DNA of 64,000 bases, taken from assembly GCA_022865305.1 (NCBI GenBank), contig JALHSP010000157.1, forward strand, positions 79,303-143,302. The letters are read 5' to 3'. The notes under the pieces are model-generated. The model ran no database searches, was not told the origin of the DNA, and saw only the letters and a list, made by a program, of their open reading frames with translations. Positions 18,788 through 26,275 of this stretch are shown here, piece after piece. The stretch comes from Bacteroidales bacterium. Lineage in GTDB: Bacteria; Bacteroidota; Bacteroidia; Bacteroidales; VadinHA17. The position numbers and the translations under genes were made by a program. How positions within the stretch are numbered: position 1 is the stretch's first letter; each line of letters starts with the position of its first letter.

Positions 18788-19822
18788 ATGCGAAACCGTA
18801 TTGCATTATTCCTGTTATTTCTGGTAATTTCTGGTAAATGTCTTTCACAGCGGACTATCTGGGATATCAGAATGTTCTCATTTTTCGATAATAATGAATT
18901 TGGACATTCATCAGTTCAGATTCCGCAGACAATGGCTGGTGTCCGGTTTGCTCCGAATATCGGATTGCAGTGGGATTCAGTCAATAGTGTTATTACAGGT
19001 GTGAATCTTCTGCATGAATATGGCAGTAACAAATTTATTGGGAATTATTATCCGACTGCTTACTATAAATTCGACAAAAAACCTTTTGTTTTTCTAATGG
19101 GAGCATTTCCAAGGAGCTTTATCCATGATATGTATCCACGTTTATTCTTTCAGGACTCCATAATCTACTATCGTCCAAATGTGAATGGTATTATGATTGA
19201 ATATTCAAGCAAAAAGCTTCGCCTTGGCTTATGGCTTGATTGGACAGGCAGGCAGGCGATTGACACACGTGAGACATTTTTACTGGGAGTATCCGGTAAA
19301 TATAAACCTGGTATTTTATATCTCCGGCATTTATCATATCTCTTCCATTTTTCAGGACCCATAAATCCTGTGGTTAATGAAGCATTGCATGATAACGGAT
19401 TGGCACTTACCTCAATAGGACTCGATTTCACGGGGAAAACTTTACTTGACAAATTTGAAATAAGCGCAGGGTGGGCAATTGGGCTTGATCGTGCCAGAGC
19501 TGATGGAACAGGATGGTTCACACATAGTGGATTCCTTTCTGAAACGACAATTGAATTTAAACGGGTAGGCCTGTTCAATTCATTGTATCTGGGTGATGGC
19601 CAGATGTATTATTATGAGGATCACGATAATGAACTTTACTGGGGTGATCCGTTCTACAGGGCTAAGGCTTACAACAGATCTGATTTTTATATAGATTTCA
19701 TCAAAGATAAGAGAACAAGTGTCAGGCTGATTTATTCATTGCACTTTGCTGAATCCAGAATGTATCATGAGCAGGCATTGAAAGTATCAGTTAATCTGAA
19801 CAATCTGCGATTTAATCCATAA
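18788..19822 (+). CDS. Predicted outer-membrane/periplasmic protein, unknown function
   Basis: This is a ~344-aa protein with a clear signal peptide: MRNRIALFLLFLVISGKCLSQ. I choose the ATG at 18788 over the track's TTG because it gives a standard signal sequence. The mature part is rich in alternating aromatic and polar strands (for example YFFQDSIIYY-like and FNSLYLGDGQMYYY patches), suggesting a beta-barrel or beta-sandwich. I do not recognise a named family. Its stop overlaps the start of the next GT39 gene (TAATG), so it is translationally coupled to a glycosyltransferase. It may take part in envelope sugar decoration; that is inference from context only. Confidence 0.72.
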   Translation: MRNRIALFLLFLVISGKCLSQRTIWDIRMFSFFDNNEFGHSSVQIPQTMAGVRFAPNIGLQWDSVNSVITGVNLLHEYGSNKFIGNYYPTAYYKFDKKPFVFLMGAFPRSFIHDMYPRLFFQDSIIYYRPNVNGIMIEYSSKKLRLGLWLDWTGRQAIDTRETFLLGVSGKYKPGILYLRHLSYLFHFSGPINPVVNEALHDNGLALTSIGLDFTGKTLLDKFEISAGWAIGLDRARADGTGWFTHSGFLSETTIEFKRVGLFNSLYLGDGQMYYYEDHDNELYWGDPFYRAKAYNRSDFYIDFIKDKRTSVRLIYSLHFAESRMYHEQALKVSVNLNNLRFNP

Positions 19823-21543
19823 TGAATGGTAATGATATGATCCAGTTTCGATCTGCTCAGATGGGTACCAGAAATTATAAAAAAACTTTTTTACTGCTTC
19901 TGTTGACGTGGTTTCTGGTAAATATGATTCAGGCTCTGTTTATGGAAATTATGAGTGATGAAGCTTATTATGGATTGTATGGCAGATACCTGGCATGGGG
20001 TTATTATGACCATCCACCAATGGTTGCATTGCTCGTTAAGATCAGTTCTGTAATCTTTAAAGGGAATCTGGGGATTCGCTTTATGACCGTTCTTTTACAA
20101 CTCGGAACACTTTTAATTATCTGGAAAATTATTGATTTAAAGGATCCCGACTCAACCAGGGTAATTACGTTCTTTATTATTGCCGGTTCGATCATAATGT
20201 TTTCCGCTTACGGAATTATTACCAGCCCCGACGCTCCGCTGTTATTTTTTACCGCTTTATTCCTTTACGGTTACAAAAAATTTCTTTTTGAACAAAAATG
20301 GTCAACTGCTTTTCTGCTTTCTGTTTCAATGGCAGGATTAATCTACAGTAAATATCAGGCTGTCCTGGTTATAGGATTTGTGGTTCTTTCCAATATGCAT
20401 CTTTTAAAGACGCTCAAATTCTGGCTTGCAGGCATTCTGGCATTGATTTTACTGGCTCCACATATCCACTGGCAGTTTGCAAATAATTTTCCCAGCTTTC
20501 AGTATCATCTGGTTGACAGGTCGGAGGATTTCAGGTTTATATACTTCCTGGAATATCTGCCAAATCAACTGGCAGTTTTTAATCCTTTAACGCTGGGTGC
20601 TGTTTTATATGTCCTGATAAAATATCGCCCGGCTGATAAATTCACAAGGAGTTTGTATTTCCTGGTCATTGGATTTATTGGCTTTTTCTGGCTTATTTCT
20701 TTCCGTGGTCATGTCGAACCTCACTGGACAATTGCCTGTTCAATACCAATGATAATCCTCCTTTCGGACAGGAGCTGCGAAAATCAGCAACTATTCAGAT
20801 TTACACGCAAATATATCTTACCTTCAATTTTTCTTATCCTTGCCTTACGGATTTTCCTTATGACCAGCCTTCCATTAAACACTAAACTGGGTTTTTCGGG
20901 TAAAAAAGAGAAATACAAATATATAGAATCAGTTGCTAAAGATCTGCCTGTGGTTTTTACAGGCTCATTTCAACAACCTTCTTTATACACCTTCTTTACC
21001 GGGAAAGATGCAACAGTTATAAGTTCCGTTATTTCCAGGCAGACACAGTTCGATATTTTGCAGCTTGAAAAAAAATTTCACAATAAGCCTGTTCTTATTT
21101 GTGTAAAAGCAGATGGAATGTCACAGGTTTACGGAACAGGCAGGCTTAAATTTGATGCGTTTAAAACCGATAGCCTTCAAACGGTTAACAGGATGAAGAT
21201 TACATTCAGACTCGATCAGCAAACTCTTCAGCCGGGTGATTCAATTAATGTGCCGTTCACATTGCAGAACTCATATAATCATTCAATTGATTTTAATCAT
21301 AATCAGTTCCCGGTTGAAGTCTGCATGGTTTTCATCCAGGGGGAAAAGATTTTTGTTCAGCAGGCATCTCTGTCAGAACCTGTTAATACGATTTCAGATG
21401 GTGTGACTTTGGAACGGACGCTGATAAGTGTAATACCTGCACTTATTGAGGGAGAATATAAGTTTGGTCTTTGCCTCAATACTCTGTTCGGTCCTTCCCT
21501 GAACAGTCGATTTGTAAGAATAAAAATTGGAAACAATGATTGA
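19822..21543 (+). CDS. GT39/ArnT-like membrane glycosyltransferase (paralogue)
   Basis: This is a 573-aa membrane protein. The motif MSDEAYYGLYGRYLAWGYYDHPP near residue 45 corresponds to the first periplasmic loop of PMT/ArnT-type transferases with the catalytic acidic residues. Around ten TM helices and a C-terminal periplasmic beta-rich domain of about 180 residues follow. The start ATG overlaps the previous stop by one base. The gene overlaps the downstream GtrA gene by 8 nt, so the three genes form a coupled operon. Its closest relative in the window is the minus-strand gene at 14481-16172. It probably uses a polyprenyl-phosphate sugar made by the GT2 enzyme at 17771. Confidence 0.85.
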   Translation: MNGNDMIQFRSAQMGTRNYKKTFLLLLLTWFLVNMIQALFMEIMSDEAYYGLYGRYLAWGYYDHPPMVALLVKISSVIFKGNLGIRFMTVLLQLGTLLIIWKIIDLKDPDSTRVITFFIIAGSIIMFSAYGIITSPDAPLLFFTALFLYGYKKFLFEQKWSTAFLLSVSMAGLIYSKYQAVLVIGFVVLSNMHLLKTLKFWLAGILALILLAPHIHWQFANNFPSFQYHLVDRSEDFRFIYFLEYLPNQLAVFNPLTLGAVLYVLIKYRPADKFTRSLYFLVIGFIGFFWLISFRGHVEPHWTIACSIPMIILLSDRSCENQQLFRFTRKYILPSIFLILALRIFLMTSLPLNTKLGFSGKKEKYKYIESVAKDLPVVFTGSFQQPSLYTFFTGKDATVISSVISRQTQFDILQLEKKFHNKPVLICVKADGMSQVYGTGRLKFDAFKTDSLQTVNRMKITFRLDQQTLQPGDSINVPFTLQNSYNHSIDFNHNQFPVEVCMVFIQGEKIFVQQASLSEPVNTISDGVTLERTLISVIPALIEGEYKFGLCLNTLFGPSLNSRFVRIKIGNND

Positions 21544-21922
21544 CAAAGTTATCCTGGTAAAATTCCTGAAGTTTTGTCTTATTGGTCTTTCCGGGATGCT
21601 AATTGACTTTGGGATAACATGGATATTAAAAGAAAAGGTAAGGATAAATAAATATATTGCTAACTCTACCGGATTTATTCTTGCTGCCACTTCAAATTAC
21701 ATCTGGAACCGTCTCTGGACATTTCAAAGCGAAGATCCCGGAATAGTCACGGAATACTTATCATTTATTCTTATTTCTGTGGCAGGTCTTGCTTTAAATA
21801 ATTTTGTGATTTATCTACTGGCCGATAAACTGAAGATCAACTTCTATATTTCCAAGTTAATCGCAACCGGGGTAGTTACTTTATGGAATTTCACATTGAA
21901 TTTTCTGATTACATTCAGGTGA
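21536..21922 (+). CDS. GtrA-like membrane protein
   Basis: This is a ~128-aa protein with four TM helices. The signature FLKFCLIGLSGMLIDFGITWIL and the later ATSNYIWNRLWTFQS are typical of the GtrA/DPMS-type family, thought to flip or bind polyprenyl-phosphate sugars. I start at the ATG giving MIDKVILVKFLK; the track's TTG adds three residues. The start lies inside the end of the GT39 gene, implying translational coupling. Together with the GT2 and GT39 proteins this makes a full set for polyprenyl-linked sugar transfer across the inner membrane. Confidence 0.87.
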   Translation: MIDKVILVKFLKFCLIGLSGMLIDFGITWILKEKVRINKYIANSTGFILAATSNYIWNRLWTFQSEDPGIVTEYLSFILISVAGLALNNFVIYLLADKLKINFYISKLIATGVVTLWNFTLNFLITFR

Positions 21923-21961
21923 TCTGAAATTTGATTTTTTCTTATTTTTTTTACATCAGTT

Positions 21962-21992
21962 GTTGCAGGAAGAAAATCAATTTTTATCTTTG
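21962..21992 (+). promoter_or_regulatory. promoter of the tRNA-Ile/tRNA-Ala operon
   Basis: GTTG is followed after 19 nt by TATCTTTG, fitting the Bacteroidota TTTG-N19-TAnnTTTG promoter. The -7 element ends only 7 nt before the tRNA-Ile 5' end, so the primary transcript should have almost no leader. The stretch from the spacer through GCACCCGC is nearly identical to the rRNA promoter at 63.3 kb. Confidence 0.75.
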
Positions 21993-21999
21993 CACCCGC

Positions 22000-22073
22000 A
22001 GTCCCGTAGCTCAGTTGGTTAGAGCGCTACACTGATAATGTAGAGGTCCGCGGTTCAACTCCGCGCGGGACTA
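22000..22073 (+). tRNA. tRNA-Ile (GAT anticodon)
   Basis: A complete cloverleaf can be folded. The acceptor stem AGTCCCG pairs with CGGGACT. The D-arm is AGCTC..GAGC. The anticodon stem is CTACA/TGTAG with loop CTGATAA (anticodon GAT at 22034-22036). The T-arm is CGCGG/CCGCG with loop TTCAACT. The discriminator is A, and CCA is not encoded. It is followed after one nucleotide by tRNA-Ala. This pair normally lies in the 16S-23S spacer of rRNA operons, but here no rRNA flanks it. Confidence 0.96.
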
Positions 22074-22074
22074 C

Positions 22075-22151
22075 GGGGAATTAGCTCAGTTGGCCAGAGC
22101 ACCTGCCTTGCACGCAGGGGGTCAAGGGTTCGACTCCCTTATTCTCCACCA
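22075..22151 (+). tRNA. tRNA-Ala (TGC anticodon)
   Basis: Acceptor stem GGGGAAT pairs with ATTCTCC, allowing one G-U. The anticodon stem CCTGC/GCAGG encloses CTTGCAC (anticodon TGC at 22109-22111). The T-arm is AAGGG/CCCTT with TTCGACT. A terminal CCA is encoded. It is the second gene of a two-tRNA transcript ending at the terminator 10 nt downstream. It marks the left edge of the accessory region. Confidence 0.96.
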
Positions 22152-22160
22152 TTTAAAATC

Positions 22161-22190
22161 AAGGAGTTAGAGTGGTCTAACTCCTTTTTT
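22161..22190 (+). terminator. intrinsic terminator of tRNA operon
   Basis: GGAGTTAGA and TCTAACTCC form a perfect 9-bp stem with a 4-nt loop, followed by TTTTTT. It lies 10 nt after tRNA-Ala, so it should end the two-tRNA transcript. Confidence 0.92.
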
Positions 22191-22261
22191 ATTTAACATT
22201 GGTTGCAACATGGTTGCAACAATCAATGGTTTTATTTTTTCGTTTATCAAAACATAAATAA

Positions 22262-22292
22262 CCTTGATAAACAACGATATCAAGGCTTTTTT
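22262..22292 (+). terminator. second hairpin with T-run after tRNA genes
   Basis: CCTTGATA and TATCAAGG form an 8-bp stem around AACAACGA, followed by CTTTTTTG. It may be a backup terminator, or belong to a displaced gene end, since the intervening DNA is AT-rich and has a repeated GGTTGCAACA. Confidence 0.7.
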
Positions 22293-22529
22293 GTTTGTTA
22301 TTACTGAAACTATACTGAAACATTTCCCGGCTTTAAGCTATTTATGTGATATGTTCTAAGTTCCCAGAGAAGGTGAAATGTGGGATTTTGGGGTTGGGAG
22401 ATTAGGGAAATGTTAAACACGCACTTTAGGTTGCTACGGCCAGAGGGCATAATATTATAACATTATGTTATGTTAATATACTTTATAATTAATTGATATT
22501 TAATTAATTAAGGTATTAAATATATTTCG

Positions 22530-22537
22530 TAACTTTG
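22530..22537 (+). promoter_or_regulatory. -7 promoter element before the 68-aa ORF
   Basis: TAACTTTG matches TAnnTTTG and lies 24 nt before the ATG at 22562. An upstream symmetric ATAACAT-T-ATGTTAT at 22457-22471 could be an operator. The rest of the gap from 22293 to here shows no gene. Confidence 0.5.
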
Positions 22538-22561
22538 CATAAATGTATAAAAATAACTATT

Positions 22562-22768
22562 ATGATTTTTAAAGTATTATCAATTGAAGGAAATGAAGTA
22601 ATAATTAATTCAGACCACATTGTTGCTATTGAAAAAGATCCGAATGAGCCAGAAAAAGCTAGGATTATTTGTCTTGAAAATTATGTTTGTTATATTAAAA
22701 TTTCCAAGATGAATGGACCCATGTATTCTGCAATGCAACATAAAGAGAGCAACCCGAACACCTTTTAA
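22562..22768 (+). CDS. small hypothetical protein, C-terminus formed by the direct repeat
   Basis: This is a 68-aa protein starting MIFKVLSIEGNEVIINSDHIVAIEKD. The start fits the promoter element just upstream; the track's earlier ATG overlaps that element. The beta-rich segment with VLSIEGNEVIINSDHIVAIE resembles small LytTR-like or SH3-like beta folds found in many Bacteroidota hypothetical proteins, but I cannot name a family. The last 14-15 codons (YSAMQHKESNPNTF) are encoded by the left 43-bp direct repeat. The original C-terminus may therefore have been replaced by the mobile element border. Confidence 0.55.
   Translation: MIFKVLSIEGNEVIINSDHIVAIEKDPNEPEKARIICLENYVCYIKISKMNGPMYSAMQHKESNPNTF
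22721..22763. repeat. left copy of 43-bp direct repeat bounding the island
   Basis: The 43 bases match 27046-27088 at 42 positions (one G/A difference); the copy begins ATGTATTCTGCAAT. The two copies lie in the same orientation 4325 bp apart. They enclose the HNH gene, the 23-bp repeats and the HEXXH operon. They look like element borders or recombination sites. Confidence 0.93.
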
Positions 22769-22793
22769 CCTGATTATTTATATAACAACTTAA

Positions 22794-23069
22794 TTAATGA
22801 CAACCCCTGTAACTTGTACATTGACACTGATTTCCAGCATTTTCTAATGCCTTCTTTTTTACATCTGCTGGGAAATCTAATGGACTATGTCCGGGTTCTC
22901 CGTATGTGTGTGTTGCACTATGACATTTTTGACATAGAACCTGTGCATTACTTATGTCATTACCACCATCTCTTTTGATATGGTGAATTTCAAGATTAGT
23001 TGTCCTTGTACATTGTCCCATGACAATCTGTTTTGTTTTTCTGCTTACTCTTCTTTGGATTTTCGGCAA
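22794..23069 (-). CDS. small HNH-type protein
   Basis: This is a 91-aa protein with a treble-clef/HNH core. The core has a cysteine at 20, LEIHHIKRDGGND (His pair 29-30), then NAQVLCQKCH with Asn41 and His50, followed by THTYG. This is the usual Cys4-HNH arrangement of small nucleases or DNA-binding proteins in mobile contexts, although spacing before the first Cys pair seems short. A second Cys-rich tail (CQCTSYRGCH) ends the protein. The predicted start is TTG (MPKIQRR); an overlapping ATG in another frame reads only ten codons. It lies 31 nt inside the left direct repeat, so it may be part of the mobile unit. It could be a nuclease remnant. Confidence 0.65.
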   Translation of the reverse strand: MPKIQRRVSRKTKQIVMGQCTRTTNLEIHHIKRDGGNDISNAQVLCQKCHSATHTYGEPGHSPLDFPADVKKKALENAGNQCQCTSYRGCH

Positions 23070-23441
23070 ACTCCATTTTTTAATTATTTGTATTTTATTA
23101 AAAAGTAGAGATCACTTCAGTTCGAACAAAACGAAATATTGATCTATGTTTTACAGTAAATAAATCGCCTATTTTGAGTTCTAAATAAGCATATTAAGAA
23201 TCAATTATGTTTAATAGCAATACCTATTGTTTTGTTACCTTGGAAGTTTCCCCGAAGCATTTCGATAAAAACTAGAGAAATATATAAAATCCACCCACCC
23301 AGGAATTAAACAAGTTTAAATGGTTAATTATTAGCTTTCTTATCTAATAATAATAAATCTTTCAGGCTTATATCATGAATTGTATATTCATCTAATGAAC
23401 ATATATCAAGGAGGGCAGGATCTTGCCCGACGGCAAAATAA
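23070..23441. other. AT-rich gap without recognisable gene
   Basis: I see no convincing ORF, RNA or repeat in these 372 nt between the HNH gene and the broken ORF. Track entry 23380-23679 on + is a shadow of the minus-strand reading frame. Confidence 0.6.
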
Positions 23442-23834
23442 TTACTTACAAAATAAATCTAAATGCCTTGCACATTTTATCTCAAAAAGAAACGGGTTGT
23501 CTGTCTTTAAGAAAACGAAACAGAATGTTATTCCCGATACCAAACTATTATCAAACTCAAGCATTAATCCACATTTCTCTCTTTGCCATGGGTCTCGTGT
23601 AAAAACAGGGAATCTGCCGTTTTCAAAAATAATTACAGGATTCCCAATTCTACAATGTAAACACTGGTCGAGAATATAGTTCAACTGGGTTTGACCCTCA
23701 TTGGCTGATTTAAATTCATCAAAGCATCTATTTAACCAGTTAATAAAATTCAACTTGTTGCTGATGACAATTTCATCCTTTTCATCCTGAATACAGTACT
23801 CACCATTCTCTGAAAGGGTGTCCGGATTATACAA
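23442..23834 (-). pseudogene. C-terminal fragment of an uncharacterised protein
   Basis: The 130-codon frame has only a TTG at its beginning, inside the first 23-bp repeat unit, with a TGA just upstream. No natural N-terminus is seen. The readable part has two CxxC-like or Cys-rich spots (QCLHCRIGNP) and a firm-looking globular core, NPVIIFENGRFPVFTRDPWQREKCG. It looks like the back part of a gene whose front was removed when the repeat-bearing DNA inserted. It could alternatively be a complete small protein using the TTG. I cannot name the family. Confidence 0.5.
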
Positions 23835-23933
23835 GAATCAGTGTCCGTTTTGATCAGGAATCAGTGTCCGCTTTGCGCAAGAATCACTGTCCGGAATGGC
23901 CAGGAATCAGTGTCCGCTTTGCGCAAGAATATG
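23819..23933. repeat. five tandem 23-bp repeats, IS21-type terminal repeats suspected
   Basis: Five contiguous 23-nt units each start TGTCCG and mostly end AGAATCAG or GGAATCAG; units 3 and 5 are nearly identical (TGTCCGCTTTGCGCAAGAAT). There are no spacers, so this is not CRISPR. Multiple short terminal repeats of this TGTCCG style are typical of IS21-family ends. No istA/istB genes are in the window, so this would be a solo end or remnant. Confidence 0.7.
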
Positions 23934-24594
23934 CACATATTATACAGAATGTCAATAGCTAATATTAAAAGCGTTGAATATTCTGGACTATACTGAGAAT
24001 TGATTGTTGCATTTGCACTACCCCTATATAGTAAATCACAACCGCAACTTTCAACCTTATGATCTTATTCAGTTATACATATTAAACTGAAAAAGCATGG
24101 TCCCAATGCACCAGGCTAGGAAGTCGTAAAATTAATGTATTGACAGATAGACAGTTAAGGGATAGGGCAACTATGACACATGCCATAATTGCTTGTTTTT
24201 ATGCGATTTAAGATACTTTGATATTGAGTAATAGGTAGTAATGAAGGGGAGATCGTGGCTCTACAGGCTTAAAAATGACCTTAAAATCAATTTATAATGT
24301 GTTGTATATTATTGATATACAGAATTATATAAGGATTAATAGTCATTGTGGAATTGGGATTGTAGTTAGTAAAAAACTGAGACAGGTAACTTACCGCTAC
24401 CAGATTGTTGAGTTTCATGTTTTTTTATTAATTGTACTTTTTAAATCCATAGTTATGGCTAATTGCTTATCGAAAAACGAGATTGATTTTCATATTAACT
24501 CCAAGGGTACGCGGCACGTGGTCAAGCCTGTCCGAATGATCCTTTCGTTAGCTGTAACTTACCATAATAGTATTATTAACGAGCTCAACACAAA
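23934..24594. other. 660-nt stretch without supported gene
   Basis: This is AT-rich DNA. The 107-codon plus-strand frame at 24275-24598 has no signal, domain or clear start context and ends at the stop of the opposite gene, so I do not call it. It may hold the 3' untranslated region of the HEXXH operon. Confidence 0.55.
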
Positions 24595-25239
24595 TTAGAA
24601 GCATGTGATCAAATTATTTTCGACCTCCTCGAAAAGGGGCAGACCAACTTTCTCACCATACACCGTAAGTATAGCCGAGTGTGTTGGTAAGACCTGATTG
24701 GTGCCAGGCAAACCCATAGCAACAAGATCACGAAAACACTCGAGATTAAAATCCATAAGGCTGAAAAAGCCTGCTTCACTCATAGACAAAACAAGGTCGT
24801 GTTGACTAGAAACTGGAGCCTCGCCTAGAGCAGCATGCTGGTAGATCCGCTCTAAGTCTGTACGTATTTGTTCGCGGAGCACTCTATCCAATCCTGGTGA
24901 AATCTTCTCGAGCATTTCTTGATACCACTGATCCAATTGCCGAAGCCTTTCGTCAATGATTGGGTAAGCCTTCAGCGGTTGGATGAGTCGTAGATCGATC
25001 TCTTCTGATAGTGGTGCCGATGTGTGAATTGAGACCATTTCACTTTCTCGGCTTACACCTGAGCAAAAACCAAAGTTTCCCGAGAAAAACTGAATAAACG
25101 AACCCGGCCCGATACCGGGCTTTATACCGTCTAATCCCTGGCCTAAAAGCAGGCCGCCCGGATAACTGAACCGAATTGAACCGCTGGGGAACACAGTGGT
25201 TTCACCATCGATCTGACCAATTGAACTCATGTGGCGCAT
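24595..25239 (-). CDS. unknown protein, last gene of the HEXXH operon
   Basis: This is a 214-aa protein starting MRHMSSIGQIDGE. The first ~75 residues are Gly/Ser/Phe-rich beta-like sequence (SIRFSYPGGLLLGQ, GPGSFIQFFSGNFGF). The rest is helical and charged (about 85-165), ending with LPLFEEVENNLITCF. It has no signal peptide or TM helix, and I do not recognise a family. The start lies 9 nt after the small frameshifted ORF, so it is in the same transcript. Composition and codon choice (frequent CGC, CTC, GCG) match the HEXXH gene and differ from the island flanks. It might be a partner, immunity or substrate-binding protein for the HEXXH protein; that is conjecture. Confidence 0.7.
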   Translation of the reverse strand: MRHMSSIGQIDGETTVFPSGSIRFSYPGGLLLGQGLDGIKPGIGPGSFIQFFSGNFGFCSGVSRESEMVSIHTSAPLSEEIDLRLIQPLKAYPIIDERLRQLDQWYQEMLEKISPGLDRVLREQIRTDLERIYQHAALGEAPVSSQHDLVLSMSEAGFFSLMDFNLECFRDLVAMGLPGTNQVLPTHSAILTVYGEKVGLPLFEEVENNLITCF

Positions 25240-25248
25240 TGTGATAGC

Positions 25249-25429
25249 TCAATCTGCCGCAGCTAAATCCCACTCATGGACACCAGGGCTGGAGCGGAGC
25301 TGATTTTGTGCATCGTTGAGTATCCCCATTGCCGCAGCCGCATCTGATGGCTCCAGCCCGATGGTCGGGGCAGTTGCGTTAACAACTTTAGGAGAGGTCA
25401 GCGCGGAGGATGTTGTCTCTGTCAGTCAT
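25249..25429 (-). other. small ORF with apparent +1 frameshift between HEXXH gene and last gene
   Basis: An ATG overlaps the HEXXH gene's TGA (ATGA). It reads MTDRDNILRADLS, then stops at TAA. The +1 frame from that point stays open for about 46 codons through AAAAMGILNDAQNQLRSSPG and ends WDLAAAD, 9 nt before the next ATG. The total is 181 nt, which is 3n+1, exactly one base off. It is either a broken small gene, a sequencing error, or a +1 recoded product; the UCC UAA shift point resembles known +1 shift contexts. The same downstream frame is also in frame with the HEXXH gene past its TGA. Product if shifted: about 59 aa. Confidence 0.5.
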
Positions 25430-26274
25430 GCTCGATGCCTTGCGAAAGTCCTGAACCAATCGATTGCATCATCCCCGAAGAGTGCGTTAATGCGTGCCTC
25501 GATCCTCGTAATAATTTTGTTAATATTATCAACATGCTTATCGCTGAGAAGCATGTGTATCAGCTGAGCATCATCAAAGAAGAATCTCATTATCCATTCA
25601 AGGACAAGGCCGGACTCAGCCAGCAGCCCAACCTCCCGTCGTAACCGCCGTGCAATTCTTTTCACTAGCATATAACCAAGTAGGTAGTGACCACGACCCT
25701 TGAGTGCTAGTGGTTGACTCAAGAGTTTTTCACGTACCCGACGAGCTGCATTGCCCTCGCGGCAAGTATTGAGCAATCGCATAACAGCTGCATCTAGAGC
25801 TCCAGCAGCTCCAGCTGCGTCATTTTCTATTGCCGAACGCTGTTGCTCAATTTCTTTGCGCAGGAAGATGCACGTGAGCCAATTTAGTATTGGTTGGCTC
25901 GTAAAAGGGCCAGGACATACATCAAGTTCGGCGAACATAGAGAGACCCTCAGCGAGCGGATCGAGCGCTGCACGGGTACAACGCAGCAGAACCTCTTCAT
26001 TAAGCATTTTTTTGATTTGTGCGTCATGATTAGGATTGGCCATGAGTGCCAACCGTGCACGATGGCGTAGTATCGCCATTGCATAGCCAACCTGGAATGA
26101 GTAACACCAATGATGTGTGGATTCATGCATAAAATCGCACGCCAAAGCTGAGGGCATGGCCCCGGCTACAATATCGTTTATGTGTGCACCTAGTTCTATG
26201 CCTTGGAGTACAAAGTTGTTGCGAGTTATGTGAATACTAGAACACAGTCCACCAATATCGTCCGGTTTACCCAT
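25426..26274 (-). CDS. HEXXH-motif putative metalloprotein
   Basis: This 282-aa protein carries H50-E-S-T-H54-HW, an HEXXH zincin-like motif, followed by a helix-rich segment with VGYAMAILRHRARLAL. The C-terminal half is mostly helical and basic (KRIARRLRREVG). It has no signal peptide or TM helix, so it should act in the cytoplasm, possibly docked to the TM protein encoded upstream. It could be a protease, or a member of the HEXXH peptide-modifying enzymes described near ribosomal peptide genes; the sequence alone cannot decide. The start follows the upstream gene's stop by one base, with GGAG about 10 nt before it. It overlaps the next ATG by 4 nt, a sign of coupled translation. Confidence 0.72.
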   Translation of the reverse strand: MGKPDDIGGLCSSIHITRNNFVLQGIELGAHINDIVAGAMPSALACDFMHESTHHWCYSFQVGYAMAILRHRARLALMANPNHDAQIKKMLNEEVLLRCTRAALDPLAEGLSMFAELDVCPGPFTSQPILNWLTCIFLRKEIEQQRSAIENDAAGAAGALDAAVMRLLNTCREGNAARRVREKLLSQPLALKGRGHYLLGYMLVKRIARRLRREVGLLAESGLVLEWIMRFFFDDAQLIHMLLSDKHVDNINKIITRIEARINALFGDDAIDWFRTFARHRA

Positions 26275-26275
26275 T

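Noticed and set aside
22161-22300. integrase attachment site at tRNA-Ala
   Set aside because: I found no second copy of the tRNA 3' end at the island's right side; the 43-bp repeats are the real borders.
23819-23933. CRISPR array
   Set aside because: The 23-nt units are contiguous with no spacers and vary in sequence; no cas gene is present.
24275-24598. 107-aa plus-strand ORF as a gene
   Set aside because: No signal, domain or start context; sequence looks random and runs into the opposite gene's end.
25316-26029. plus-strand ORFs opposite the HEXXH gene
   Set aside because: They are shadows of the coupled minus-strand operon, which has start signals and motifs.
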